DNA of 25,703 nucleotides, from the NCBI GenBank assembly GCA_017412025.1, contig JAFQOY010000090.1, positions 1 to 25,703 on the forward strand, given 5' to 3'. Of this stretch, positions 16,950-24,840 are shown in pieces (position 1 is the stretch's first letter; each line of letters begins with the position of its first letter). The notes below the pieces were generated by a model. That model searched no databases, was not told where the DNA came from, and saw only the letters and a program-made list of their open reading frames with translations. A program made the translations under genes and the position numbers. This stretch comes from Clostridia bacterium. Lineage in GTDB: Bacteria; Bacillota_A; Clostridia; Christensenellales; Aristaeellaceae.

Positions 16950-16978
16950 AGCGGAACCGGCCGTATGCCGGTTCCGCT
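16950..16978 (-). terminator. Stem-loop between the SH3b gene and eno, possible terminator
   Basis: Perfect 12-bp arms (16950-16961 and 16967-16978) around the loop CGTAT. It follows the SH3b gene on the minus strand. The downstream bases are not strongly T-rich, so termination may be partial, and some transcripts could continue into eno, for which I see no convincing promoter. Confidence 0.5.
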
Positions 16979-17014
16979 GTATAAGGCAGGGAGGGTTTAG
17001 GAAGAAACGAAAGA

Positions 17015-17914
17015 TCAGAACTTGAGGAACCAGGTGGAAATGTATCCGGTAACGCCGTCAATTTCCGTCTTGGTCCAGTCGACGCCCTTGTCAAGCACGT
17101 CGATCTTCGTGCCGACCGAAATGGTCCGGATGACAGAAGCGTTCAGGCTTGCTGCGCTGCGGAAGTTGACATAGCTGTTGCCGTTGGGGTTGTAGACCGT
17201 CGCTGTGCCGGAGGCGATCTCATCGCCGACCTTCAGGTATTTGGCCATCATGTAGCCGGTCTTTCCGTCGACCTTGACCTTGTACCAGCCGTCGAGCTTC
17301 TTGAGCAGCGTCACGGTCGTGCCGTTGCGGTAGTAGCCCAGGGATTCGCTGGCGGTGGACGGCTCGCTGCGCAGGAAGAGCACCTGCGTGTCAAGCGGAT
17401 TGCTGACAACGGCGGAACCGATAGCGGAACCGGTGCTGCCGGAGGACGGCTTGCTGCTGCTCAGCCACTGAGCGGACATGTAGCCGGTCTTTCCGTCGAC
17501 CTTTACTTTGCTCCAGATACCGTCGCTGGAGAGCACAGTCACCTTCGTGCCGCGCGGATAGGAGCCAAGGATATCGCCGTTCGGCGCACTGCGCAGGTTC
17601 AGGCCGCGGGTGTTGGTATTCACGTAGCGGGTGTAGCTGGCCGCGTCTTCGCTGCCCAGGTACTGCGCATACATGTAGCCCTTCTGTCCGCCGACCTCAA
17701 CGTAAGCCCAATTGCCGTCGAAACCAAGGATTTCTACCTCGGTGCCCCAGCCATACTTGCCCAGAATATCGGATTCGGTGGTGGCGCCGGCGCGCAGGTT
17801 CAGCGTGCCGGCAGTGATGACGCGGGTTTCGTTCTCCGCGTTTGCGGTGAAGGGAACCGCCATCGCCAGGCAAAGCATCGCGGCGTACGCCGCCTTCTTG
17901 TTGTTATTGTACAT
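17015..17914 (-). CDS. Secreted protein with four bacterial SH3 (SH3b) repeats
   Basis: A 299-residue exported protein. Residues 1-26 form a signal peptide (charged NNNKK, hydrophobic AAYAAMLCLAMAVPF, cleavage after ANA). Four SH3b domains follow at about 31-86, 96-151, 169-231 and 238-299, each with the pattern LNLR...G..., a G-T-x-V strand, W...V and the closing GY(M/I) segment. Repeats 2 and 3 share KVKVDGKTGYM. A Ser/Gly-rich linker (about 152-167) separates the first and second pairs. SH3b domains typically bind peptidoglycan peptides or stems, often beside a hydrolase domain; here there is none, so it is a binding or scaffold protein rather than a lytic enzyme. AAAGGAGG lies 8 nt before ATG 17914. 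The gene appears to be its own unit; I could not identify a strong promoter. Confidence 0.88.
   Translation of the reverse strand: MYNNNKKAAYAAMLCLAMAVPFTANAENETRVITAGTLNLRAGATTESDILGKYGWGTEVEILGFDGNWAYVEVGGQKGYMYAQYLGSEDAASYTRYVNTNTRGLNLRSAPNGDILGSYPRGTKVTVLSSDGIWSKVKVDGKTGYMSAQWLSSSKPSSGSTGSAIGSAVVSNPLDTQVLFLRSEPSTASESLGYYRNGTTVTLLKKLDGWYKVKVDGKTGYMMAKYLKVGDEIASGTATVYNPNGNSYVNFRSAASLNASVIRTISVGTKIDVLDKGVDWTKTEIDGVTGYISTWFLKF
17249..17275. repeat. 27-nt direct repeat, copy 1, within the SH3b gene
   Basis: Identical in sequence to 17477-17503. It encodes the KVDGKTGYM segment of SH3b repeat 3 and points to recent domain duplication or gene conversion. Confidence 0.85.
17477..17503. repeat. 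27-nt direct repeat, copy 2, within the SH3b gene
   Basis: Identical to 17249-17275; encodes the matching KVDGKTGYM segment of SH3b repeat 2. Confidence 0.85.
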
Positions 17915-18059
17915 GTGGGATTCCTCCTTTGTCGTTGGAAGGCGCTTTGGCGGCCGCTCCTCAGCGTCTTCTGCACAATTGACGAAAGCAGGTCGAACAT
18001 TATTGCAACATAATCATTGCCAACATCTGGAAGAGAGAAAATACAGTAGAAAAAACAAA

Positions 18060-18100
18060 GAATATAAAGAAAAACAGCCGCATCTACCTCTTGCGGCTGT
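18060..18100 (-). terminator. Rho-independent terminator of the aminotransferase-ABC-pseudouridine synthase operon
   Basis: On the minus strand a perfect 9-bp stem (18100-18092 with 18082-18074) is followed by TTTTTCTTTATATT. It lies 18 nt beyond the stop of the pseudouridine synthase. Confidence 0.88.
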
Positions 18101-18117
18101 CTGAATGGAAGAATGTG

Positions 18118-19038
18118 TCAGAGACTGCATGAATCGTCCGGCGGCTCAAAGGCAAACACGGGCGCATGCTGTAGAGTGACGGTTTCGCCTGAAACAGGAT
18201 GAATAAAGGAAAGGGATACGGCTGCCAGCTGATGATAGGAGAGATGGAGCGCCTGAGAAAGCTGCTGTGATTCGGGCGTATGATACCGCATATCGCCCAG
18301 CAGCGGGCAGCCAATGTGCGCCATGTGCACGCGAAGCTGGTGGGTTCGCCCGGTCATCGGTGAGAGAGAAAGCAGCGAGGTACATGCGCCCCCGGGAAGG
18401 GCGAGCGTATGCAGCGTTTCGTACCGGCTGACGGCGCGCTGGCCTGCCGGGGTGACGATGCGCGTGAAGCTGTCAGGGTGCTCCCGCGCGATGGGCGCGT
18501 CCACAACGCCGGAACGGGGCGCGGGCACACCGCATACCCAAGCCTGATACGCCTTGACGAAGGAGCCTCTCTGCATCTGATCCTGCAGATGCGCTTGTAC
18601 ATAAGGATACTTGGCGAAGAGGACGATGCCGGTCGTCTCGGCGTCCAGCCTGTGAACGGGATGGGCAGGGCGGCCAAGATAGGCGCTTACGCGTCCTTCC
18701 AGCGTGTCGCTTCCCCGCGGAGCGGAAGGAGAGGGGTGGCACTGAAGCAGCGCAGGCTTGTGCACGGCCAGAAAGGCGTCATCCTCAAAGACGATCTCGG
18801 GCAGCAGAACCGGTACGTCGCCTGTCTCCGATGCTGCTGCGTATTCCTCAAGATCCACGCGGACAATCATACCGGCGGAAACCCGCTGGTTGGAAAAAAA
18901 GGGCGCGTCATCGACTGTGACGCCGCCCCTGGCTTTTGCGTTTCTCGCTTCGCGCCCGGAGAGATGCATGGCCCCGCGCAGAATCTGCTGCAGCGTCATA
19001 CCTGCCTCGTCGGGCGTGACGATGTGTGTGATGCGCAT
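18118..19038 (-). CDS. RluD/RluA-family pseudouridine synthase
   Basis: A 306-residue enzyme that isomerises uridine to pseudouridine in rRNA or tRNA. Residues 1-65 resemble the S4-like RNA-binding domain. The catalytic domain has VHKPALLQCHPS, the active-site loop HRLDAETTG with catalytic Asp132 (HRLDxxTSG is usual), and the C-terminal GRTHQLRVHMAHIGCPLLGD. The target base cannot be assigned. The ATG at 19038 lies 3 nt after the stop of the ABC ATPase gene, with only a weak AAGG upstream, so it is read from the same transcript. Its presence at the end of an amino-acid uptake operon seems to be a chance of gene order, since RNA-modification genes are often placed in unrelated operons. A strong terminator follows. 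Confidence 0.9.
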   Translation of the reverse strand: MRITHIVTPDEAGMTLQQILRGAMHLSGREARNAKARGGVTVDDAPFFSNQRVSAGMIVRVDLEEYAAASETGDVPVLLPEIVFEDDAFLAVHKPALLQCHPSPSAPRGSDTLEGRVSAYLGRPAHPVHRLDAETTGIVLFAKYPYVQAHLQDQMQRGSFVKAYQAWVCGVPAPRSGVVDAPIAREHPDSFTRIVTPAGQRAVSRYETLHTLALPGGACTSLLSLSPMTGRTHQLRVHMAHIGCPLLGDMRYHTPESQQLSQALHLSYHQLAAVSLSFIHPVSGETVTLQHAPVFAFEPPDDSCSL

Positions 19039-19041
19039 GGA

Positions 19042-19809
19042 TCAAAGAACCTTGCTCAGGAAGTCCTTGGTGCGCGGATTCTGCGGATTGTCAAACAGGT
19101 CATGCGGATGTCCCTGCTCGCAGATAACGCCGCCGTCCATAAAGAGCACGCGATTGCAGACCTCGCGCGCGAAGCCCATCTCGTGGGTGACGATCACGCA
19201 GGTCATGTTGTTGCGTGCAAGATCCTTGATGACCTCGAGCACCTCGCCGACCATTTCAGGGTCAAGCGCGGAGGTCGGCTCGTCAAAGAGCATGACTTCC
19301 GGCTCCATCGCCAGCGCGCGCACGATTGCAAGGCGCTGCTTCTGTCCGCCGGAGAGGCGGGAGGGCTTGTTGTCGCGCTTGTCAAGCAGGCCGACGCGGT
19401 CAAGCAGCGACTCTGCCTTGGCGACGGCCTCATCCTTGCTCATCTTGCCCAGCAGCACAGGCGCAAGCGTGATGTTGTCGATGACGGACATGTGCGGGAA
19501 GATATTGAAATGCTGGAAGACCATACCCATCTTCTGGCGGTGTCTGTCGATGTTCAGCGACTTGTCTGCAATGTCCACGCCGTTGAACCAGATGTGGCCG
19601 CTGGTCGCCTCCTCCAGGCGGTTGAGGCAGCGCAGGAATGTGGACTTGCCGGAGCCGGAGGGACCGATCAGCGAGACGACCTCGCCCTTGTGAATGGTTT
19701 CGGTGATGCCGGCAAGCACCTTGAGGGAGCCGAAATCCTTGTGCAGATCCTCAACACGGATCAGCTCGGGGGCGCTTTTGTAATCAAAGAGATTCTTCGC
19801 AGGATTCAT
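19042..19809 (-). CDS. Polar amino-acid ABC transporter ATP-binding protein
   Basis: A 255-residue ABC ATPase of the GlnQ/HisP type that powers amino-acid import. The motifs are Walker [10 protein letters not shown] at 49-57, Q-loop FQHFNIFPH, signature [16 protein letters not shown], Walker [15 protein letters not shown] and the switch histidine in VTHEMGFA; the order and sequence are the standard for polar amino-acid importers. It has about 15 extra N-terminal residues ([15 protein letters not shown]) compared with the shortest relatives. The ATG at 19809 lies 2 nt after the stop of the permease gene, with AAGGAGG inside the permease end, so the two are translationally coupled. The solute specificity is set by the binding protein, probably that at 23048-23815. 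Confidence 0.95.
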   Translation of the reverse strand: MNPAKNLFDYKSAPELIRVEDLHKDFGSLKVLAGITETIHKGEVVSLIGPSGSGKSTFLRCLNRLEEATSGHIWFNGVDIADKSLNIDRHRQKMGMVFQHFNIFPHMSVIDNITLAPVLLGKMSKDEAVAKAESLLDRVGLLDKRDNKPSRLSGGQKQRLAIVRALAMEPEVMLFDEPTSALDPEMVGEVLEVIKDLARNNMTCVIVTHEMGFAREVCNRVLFMDGGVICEQGHPHDLFDNPQNPRTKDFLSKVL

Positions 19810-19811
19810 AA

Positions 19812-20477
19812 TCAGTCGCCCTCCTTCAGCTTCTTTTCAAGCAGCGCGACGAGCTTGCTCATGGCAAAAGTCACGACAAAATAGATCACGCCGATGATGA
19901 TCAGCGGCTCGATGACCAGATACGTCTTGCCGGAAATCGTCTGATACTGCGTCATCAGATCGCCGACGTAGAACGTGGAGGCCAGAGAGGTCTCCTTGGT
20001 GATGGCGACGAACTCGTTGCACATCGCGGGCAGCACGTTCTTGAACGCCTGCGGCAGGATGATGCGCATCATCGTCTGTCCGGCGGAAAGGCCCAGGGAA
20101 CGCGCAGCCTCCGTCTGGCCGCGGTCGATGGACTGGATACCGGAGCGGAAGATTTCGGACATGTACGCGCCGGAGTTGATGATCAGCGCGACGGCAATGC
20201 AGGAAAACTTGCTCAGCTTGAGCGCAGGAAGGATATCCGGCAGCAGAAAATAGAAGAAATACAGCTGAAGCAGCAGCGGCGTATCGCGGATAATCTCGGT
20301 ATAGACAGCGGCGATACCCTTGAGTATCTTCGACTTGGACAGGCGCATGATGGCGACGATTGCGCCGATGATGCAGCCCACGGCCACGGACACGAGCGCC
20401 AGCAGCAGCGTGGTGCCCAGGCCGTTGACAAAGTTCATGCCGTACTTGACAAGAAGCTTTTCGATGTTGGCGAGCAA
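19812..20477 (-). CDS. Polar amino-acid ABC transporter permease
   Basis: A 221-residue inner-membrane subunit of the HisM/GlnP type with about five hydrophobic segments. It shows the family segments [19 protein letters not shown] (IRGTPLLVQL in relatives) and the ATPase-docking EAA loop [23 protein letters not shown]. Only one permease gene is present, so the transporter would use a homodimer. The start is TTG at 20477, with AAGGAGG 8 nt upstream in the 23-nt gap after the dehydrogenase gene. It is followed after 2 nt by its ATPase. Being placed behind an aminotransferase and a dehydrogenase, it is likely to import the compound they act on, although the operon does not contain the binding protein, which is divergently transcribed. 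Confidence 0.95.
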   Translation of the reverse strand: MLANIEKLLVKYGMNFVNGLGTTLLLALVSVAVGCIIGAIVAIMRLSKSKILKGIAAVYTEIIRDTPLLLQLYFFYFLLPDILPALKLSKFSCIAVALIINSGAYMSEIFRSGIQSIDRGQTEAARSLGLSAGQTMMRIILPQAFKNVLPAMCNEFVAITKETSLASTFYVGDLMTQYQTISGKTYLVIEPLIIIGVIYFVVTFAMSKLVALLEKKLKEGD

Positions 20478-20500
20478 TGGACGTTCCTCCTTGAACAGAA

Positions 20501-21589
20501 TTACAGGGTTTCCACGCGTTTCATGGCTTCAAAGACCATGTCCTGCGTGACGGGGTAGGGAATATGCGCCATGTCCGGGCCGGTTGTGGCCTCGATCAGG
20601 CAGCTTTCAAGCGCATTGCGATCAAGCGGCACGCGCATCTGCGCAAGCGAGACCGGAACGCCGAGGGAAGAGAGGAAGCTGTGCAGGCCGCGCGCCTTTT
20701 CCTCCTGCTGGTCCAGCGCCAGCTGTACCAGCGCTCCGTAGGCGACCAGATCGCCATGCAGATACTCGCGTTCCACATGCTCAAAGTGCTGAAGGCCATA
20801 GCAGACGGCATGCGCCAGCGCGCAGTTGTAATCGTCGTTGGCCATCAGCGACACCAGACCGGCAGAGACGATGATGCTGCGCGCGCAGATTTCCATCGCC
20901 GGTCCTGCTTCGCCGCGCATGACCTCGTCAAGCGCCGCGCGCCCGTGCTGGATAATGGGATCGTAGCAGGTGGAGGAGAGCGCCAGCGCGATGGAGGACA
21001 TGTGATCCAGCCCTTCGCCAAGCGTATCGCCGCGCGCGGAAAATGTGCTTTCCAGATGCTTGGCCAGCGTGTCGCCCATCCCGGCTCTGAAGTATTTGGC
21101 AGGCGCGTCTGCTGCAATCTGCAGATCGACGAGCGTCAGCGCAGGCGGAGCATCGTAAAAGAGAAAGCGGTCAAACGGTCCGTCATCCCGGTAGACGACG
21201 GACAGGGCGGTAATCGGCGCACAGTTGGAGACAAGCGTCGGCAGGCTGACAAGCGGCAGCTTCAGCAGGTTCGCTGTTCCTTTCGCCGTATCGATCGCTT
21301 TGCCGCCGCCCATGCCGACGATAAAATCCGGCGACAGCGGAGCAGCTTTCTCTGCCAGTGTTTCCATCGCGCGCATGGTGCATGCGCCGCCGAAAGGAAG
21401 CGCTGCGAGCATGCGCATGCCTGTGCCGTTGAGGGCGGACGTCAGCGCAGGAAGCCCCTTGCGCATGGCGGTTTCGCCGCCGACGACGACAAAGGTGCTG
21501 CCCAGATTGGCGCAGAGCCGGGGAAACTGGATATAAACGCCCCTGCCGAAGCAGAATTTCGGCAGGGTGACAAGATCAGTCAGATACAT
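20501..21589 (-). CDS. Iron-containing/GldA-type dehydrogenase, HcxA (YbdH)-like
   Basis: A 362-residue metal-dependent dehydrogenase of the GldA branch. The nucleotide-binding GMGGGKAIDTAKGTAN, then SLPTLVSNCAPITALSVVY, and the three metal ligands Asp173 (GMGDTLAKHLE), His260 (ALAHAVCYGL) and His278 (YLHGDLVAYG) are all present. Its length and its C-terminus (GPDMAHIPYPVTQDMVFEAM) recall E. coli YbdH/HcxA, which reduces 2-oxo acids to 2-hydroxy acids, more than glycerol dehydrogenase. This reading comes from memory of the family and should be checked. The ATG lies 4 nt after the aminotransferase stop, with little ribosome binding site, so coupling is likely. Alternatives are glycerol dehydrogenase or sn-glycerol-1-phosphate dehydrogenase-like activity. 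If the HcxA reading is right, it would reduce the 2-oxo acid produced by its neighbour. Confidence 0.82.
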   Translation of the reverse strand: MYLTDLVTLPKFCFGRGVYIQFPRLCANLGSTFVVVGGETAMRKGLPALTSALNGTGMRMLAALPFGGACTMRAMETLAEKAAPLSPDFIVGMGGGKAIDTAKGTANLLKLPLVSLPTLVSNCAPITALSVVYRDDGPFDRFLFYDAPPALTLVDLQIAADAPAKYFRAGMGDTLAKHLESTFSARGDTLGEGLDHMSSIALALSSTCYDPIIQHGRAALDEVMRGEAGPAMEICARSIIVSAGLVSLMANDDYNCALAHAVCYGLQHFEHVEREYLHGDLVAYGALVQLALDQQEEKARGLHSFLSSLGVPVSLAQMRVPLDRNALESCLIEATTGPDMAHIPYPVTQDMVFEAMKRVETL

Positions 21590-21593
21590 AGGA

Positions 21594-22778
21594 TCACTTC
21601 AGCAGCTGAGGGATTCTGGCCAGCCTGTCAAGCGCTTCGTACAGCGTCTCCTCGCTGCGGGCAAAGTGCAGGCGGATCAGGTGGTTGACGTCCTCGCGGA
21701 AGAAGCTGGAACCCGGGACGGCGGCGACGCCGACGTTGCGGATCATCCATTCGCAGAACTCCATATCGCTTTTTCCGCTGAACATCATGCCCGGCTTCTG
21801 GAAGTCGCTGATGTCCACCATCACAAAGTAGGAACCCTGCGGAATGGTATGCTTGAGACCGATGCGGTCAAGACCGTCAAGGAAGATCTGGCGCTTCTTC
21901 GTATAAAGCTCTGTCACTTCATCGTAATAGCTCTGCGGGAACTCAAGGCCGACGACAGCGGCCTCCTGCAGCGGAGACGCGGCGCCGACGGTCAGGAAAT
22001 CATGCACCTTCTTGGCGTTCTCAATCACATAGGCAGGACCGATCAGATAGCCGAGGCGCCAGCCAGTGATGGAATAGGTCTTGGAAAGAGAAGAACAGCA
22101 GATCACATGGTCGGCAATCTCAGGCAGAGAACCGGCATACACATGCTGGTAAGGCGCAAAGACGATGTGCTCATACACCTCGTCGGTGATCATATATGCG
22201 TCGTACTGTTTGCACAGACCGCCGATGAAGAGCAGCTCTTCCTTTGTAAAGACCTTGCCGCAGGGATTGGACGGATTGCAGACGATGATGGCCTTGGGGT
22301 GCTGATCGCGGAAAGCAGCCGTCAGCGCATCGCGGTCAAAGTCAAACGTCGGCGGAACAAGCGGAATAAAGATCGGATCTGCACCGGAGAGAATGGCGTC
22401 GGCGCTGTAGTTCTCATAGAACGGGGAAAAGACGATGACCTTGTCGCCCGGATTGCAGACGGTCATCATCGCGCTCATCATGGCCTCGGTGCCGCCGCAG
22501 GTGACCAGGATCTCGGTTTCCGGATTGATTTCCCGGCCGTAAGCCTTGCCCTGCTTGCGGGCAAGCGCCTGGCGGAAGTTCTCTGCGCCGAATGTAATGG
22601 GGTACTGATGCGGCCCCTCGTCCGCAACCTCGCGAAGCCTGTCGGTGATGGCTTTGGGCGGCGGAAAATCCGGGAAGCCCTGGGAAAGATTGATTGCGCC
22701 GACTTCATCGCTGATGCGGGTCATGCGGCGGATGACGGAATCGGTGAACGTCTGAACGCGGTGGCTCAGCTTGGGCAT
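21594..22778 (-). CDS. PLP-dependent class I/II aminotransferase, YbdL/kynurenine-aminotransferase-like
   Basis: A 394-residue fold-type I aminotransferase. The family signature NLSQGFPDFPPP near the N-terminus is characteristic of the methionine/glutamine/kynurenine aminotransferase group (E. coli YbdL). PLP contacts include CGGTEAM (about 94-100), CNPSNPCGKVF with Asn at 168-171, ITDEVYEHI (Asp199, Tyr202) and the Schiff-base lysine Lys233 in SSLSKTYSITGWRLGYL. The substrate-carboxylate arginine is in LIRLHFARSEE near the end. It would transfer the amino group of a neutral or sulfur amino acid to a 2-oxo acid. The ATG at 22778 has AAAGGTG upstream. It is the first gene of the operon that continues with the dehydrogenase and the ABC importer. 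Exact substrate is not determinable. Confidence 0.9.
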   Translation of the reverse strand: MPKLSHRVQTFTDSVIRRMTRISDEVGAINLSQGFPDFPPPKAITDRLREVADEGPHQYPITFGAENFRQALARKQGKAYGREINPETEILVTCGGTEAMMSAMMTVCNPGDKVIVFSPFYENYSADAILSGADPIFIPLVPPTFDFDRDALTAAFRDQHPKAIIVCNPSNPCGKVFTKEELLFIGGLCKQYDAYMITDEVYEHIVFAPYQHVYAGSLPEIADHVICCSSLSKTYSITGWRLGYLIGPAYVIENAKKVHDFLTVGAASPLQEAAVVGLEFPQSYYDEVTELYTKKRQIFLDGLDRIGLKHTIPQGSYFVMVDISDFQKPGMMFSGKSDMEFCEWMIRNVGVAAVPGSSFFREDVNHLIRLHFARSEETLYEALDRLARIPQLLK

Positions 22779-22810
22779 AAATATTCACACCTTTCGGATA
22801 TCTGACAGAG

Positions 22811-22838
22811 AATATACGCGTTGTCTATCAAAACGCAA
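22811..22838 (-). promoter_or_regulatory. Promoter of the aminotransferase operon
   Basis: On the minus strand TTGCGT (22838-22833), 16-bp spacer, TATATT (22816-22811). Nested inverted arms overlap it: GAATAT/ATATTC at 22810-22849 and GCGTT/AACGC inside. They may form an operator; this is uncertain. Confidence 0.55.
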
Positions 22839-22957
22839 TGCAGATATTCTAGCACAATATGAAGAAAGACACAACTCTAAAATTCAGTTTTTTCCTGAAA
22901 AATAAAAGAAAAACGAAAATACCTGAGCAATTAAACATGTTTATGCAGTATATGCAC

Positions 22958-22986
22958 TTGACATATGCAAAACAAGAATGTAAAAT
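22958..22986 (+). promoter_or_regulatory. Near-consensus promoter of the binding-protein gene
   Basis: Perfect TTGACA (22958-22963), 17-bp spacer, TAAAAT (22981-22986). Three copies of TATGCA (22942, 22951, 22964) surround the -35 and could be protein contacts. Transcription would begin near 22993, giving a leader of about 55 nt. Confidence 0.85.
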
Positions 22987-23035
22987 AAGGCCTATCCTTC
23001 ATTCGGGCAGACGCCTGATGATGAATACAGCAAGG

Positions 23036-23047
23036 AGGAATATTCCT
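23036..23047 (+). promoter_or_regulatory. Palindrome overlapping the ribosome binding site of the binding-protein gene
   Basis: AGGAATATTCCT is a perfect 12-bp palindrome directly before the ATG, and includes part of the AAGGAGG site (23033-23038). In RNA it would only form a weak hairpin; it may be chance. Confidence 0.3.
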
Positions 23048-23815
23048 ATGAAGAAGCTTTTTGCGCTCGTGCTCGCGATTGCGATGATGATGACCTGCTC
23101 CATGGCCATGGCGGACCGCCTGGCGGACATCCAGGCCGCCGGCAAGCTGGTCGTTGCTACCAGCCCGGACTGGCCGCCGTATGAGTACATCGACGACGAG
23201 GGCAATGTCACCGGTACCGACGTGCTGATGGTCAAGTGGATGGCTGAGCAGCTTGGCGTCGAGCTGGAGATTCAGCAGATGGCGTTTGACGCCTGCCTCG
23301 CCGCTGTTGGCCAGGGCGCTGTTGACCTGTGCGTTGCCGGCCTCACCTACGATGAGGAGCGCACCAACGCGATGGATCTCACCGGCGTTTACTGGAACGA
23401 GGGCGATCAGGGCCTGCTCGTCAAGAAGGGCGAGGGCGTCAAGCTCACCGCTCCGGAATCCTTTGACGGCCTGAAGGTCGCCGCGCAGAACGGCACCAAT
23501 CAGCAGATCATGGTCGAAGAGCAGCTCACCGGCGCGACCCTCGAGCTGATCACCAAGATCCCGGACGGCGTCAACATGGTAAAGGCTGGCCGCGTGGATG
23601 CGCTGGCTGTGCCGAAGACCGTGTACGACAGCATTCTGGCGGAGAACGACGATCTGGAGATCGCCGAGTTTGCGTTCGACTTTGAGGGCGGCAACTACAT
23701 CGCCAGCGTCAAGGGCGAGGAAGCGCTGACCGCGAAGATCCAGGAGCTGATCAACCAGATCAACGCCGAGGGTCTGTATCAGCAGTGGGTCGACGAGATC
23801 CTGCTCGCCAAGTAA
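23048..23815 (+). CDS. Amino-acid ABC transporter substrate-binding protein
   Basis: A 255-residue exported solute-binding protein of the family 3 (polar amino-acid) type. A signal peptide (MKKLFALVLAIAMMMTCSMAMA, cleavage expected after AMA) precedes the mature chain. Family features: LVVATSPDWPPYEYIDDEGN, GTDVLMVKWMAEQLGVELE, a MAFDACLAAVGQGAVDLCVAG strand and the C-terminal GLYQQWVDEILL. The Cys in MMTCS does not fit a normal lipobox, so membrane attachment by lipid is doubtful; many Gram-positive relatives are lipoproteins. AAGGAGG precedes ATG 23048, and the promoter at 22958-22986 lies inside the longer open frame, ruling out earlier starts. Codon use is strongly biased to C/G-ending codons, and promoter and ribosome binding site are strong, indicating high expression. 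It is the natural partner of the divergent permease and ATPase. Confidence 0.93.
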   Translation: MKKLFALVLAIAMMMTCSMAMADRLADIQAAGKLVVATSPDWPPYEYIDDEGNVTGTDVLMVKWMAEQLGVELEIQQMAFDACLAAVGQGAVDLCVAGLTYDEERTNAMDLTGVYWNEGDQGLLVKKGEGVKLTAPESFDGLKVAAQNGTNQQIMVEEQLTGATLELITKIPDGVNMVKAGRVDALAVPKTVYDSILAENDDLEIAEFAFDFEGGNYIASVKGEEALTAKIQELINQINAEGLYQQWVDEILLAK

Positions 23816-23830
23816 TCCCGATCAATGCGA

Positions 23831-23860
23831 AAGGACCGGAAAGCTCCGGTCCTTTTTTCT
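23831..23860 (+). terminator. Rho-independent terminator of the binding-protein gene
   Basis: Perfect 10-bp stem (23831-23840 with 23845-23854), loop AAGC, followed by a run of T. It lies 15 nt after the stop codon. Confidence 0.95.
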
Positions 23861-23914
23861 GTTTTGAAAAGAATGAAGCGCTTTACACCTCGGTGTATCT
23901 TGATCTGATCGGAT

Positions 23915-24811
23915 TCACTCTACCGGAGGAACCGGGAATTTGTGTATTCTGAGATTGAAATCAGAATCGTAATACAGATTCAGCTCCCTGCACAGGCGAT
24001 CGTTGAGTTGGCGCAGTGCGTCTTTATAGGCTTTATATGACGGTGCAAGCTGCTCCATGGCAGGGATGAATACGTCGTAGTATCCGCAGTCGCGAAGTCT
24101 CTTCATCATGGAGCGCTTAAAGACCTCCGGAAGGCTGAAGCGGACCAGCATATGCTCACGCAAACGCGTATGCCTGAGCGTCTGGGCTTTTATCCGGGCA
24201 TATGCCTCCTCAGATGGGTTAAGCGTGGATTTCAGGCGCTCATCGATGGATGCAGTTTGAGGTGAAATCAAGCTGCCCACAAGCATGATCAGTCGATATG
24301 AAATGGGCAGACGAAGCCGGGGATTATCCCAAAACGCCAGAACGGTGCGGTACGCTGCCAGCTGCTCCGGCGTTGTGATAGGCGTATCAAGATAGGGCGC
24401 GAAATGCGCACACAGATATGTACCAAGGAAGCCGGGGAGCTGTGCGCGTATGGCTGCGGCAATCGAGGGAAAGTCTACAGTTTCAAGAAGCATGCCGACG
24501 CGTTCTCCGGCAATGAGCGCTTCAAGCGCGGCAATTTCTTTCTGACGTGCGTTCTGCTCCTGCCGTTTTTGTTCCAGAATGGAAGAAAGCAGTTCTTCAT
24601 TCCCGTGGGAAAGCAGTATCTTTATATTCCCGACAGAAATACCCAGTTTTCTGTAAAGCTGAATCTCGTGTAGAATTTTCAGGTCGGCTTCAGTATAATC
24701 CCGATAGCCGTTTTCCAGCCGGGAAACGGGGGAAAGAAGATGTTTTTCTTCGTAATACTTGATTGCACGGCATGTGCATCCAACTGCCCTTGCTGCCTCC
24801 TGAATACGCAT
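23915..24811 (-). CDS. MerR-family transcriptional regulator with unknown C-terminal domain
   Basis: A 298-residue regulator. The N-terminal winged helix-turn-helix has the MerR pattern: MRIQEAARAVGCTCRAIKYYEEKHLLSP, then a wing with NGYRDYTEADLKILHEIQLYRKLGIS, and a dimerisation coiled coil at about 75-105 (ILEQKRQEQNARQKEIAALE). The C-terminal 190 residues are of no family I recognise; they should bind the effector. Residue content is not that of a metal-binding MerR loop, so a drug-like or metabolite ligand is more likely. AGGAGGG precedes ATG 24811. The promoter in front is of the classic MerR type with a dyad in a 19-bp spacer, so it probably controls itself. It lies downstream of a second MerR gene with no clear terminator between. 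Confidence 0.88.
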   Translation of the reverse strand: MRIQEAARAVGCTCRAIKYYEEKHLLSPVSRLENGYRDYTEADLKILHEIQLYRKLGISVGNIKILLSHGNEELLSSILEQKRQEQNARQKEIAALEALIAGERVGMLLETVDFPSIAAAIRAQLPGFLGTYLCAHFAPYLDTPITTPEQLAAYRTVLAFWDNPRLRLPISYRLIMLVGSLISPQTASIDERLKSTLNPSEEAYARIKAQTLRHTRLREHMLVRFSLPEVFKRSMMKRLRDCGYYDVFIPAMEQLAPSYKAYKDALRQLNDRLCRELNLYYDSDFNLRIHKFPVPPVE

Positions 24812-24840
24812 ATGGATCCCTCCTGTATCTTACTCAAAAC

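Noticed and set aside
18409..19884. 491-aa open frame on the plus strand
   Set aside because: Opposes the pseudouridine synthase and ABC ATPase genes, both well supported.
20564..22805. 374-aa and 412-aa open frames on the plus strand
   Set aside because: Shadows of the dehydrogenase and aminotransferase genes.
22779..22857. Methionine or SAM riboswitch or T-box in front of the aminotransferase
   Set aside because: The leader is too short and shows no T-box or SAM-box sequence.
22859..23047. N-terminal extension of the binding protein
   Set aside because: A near-consensus promoter lies within it, and ATG 23048 has both a ribosome binding site and a signal peptide.
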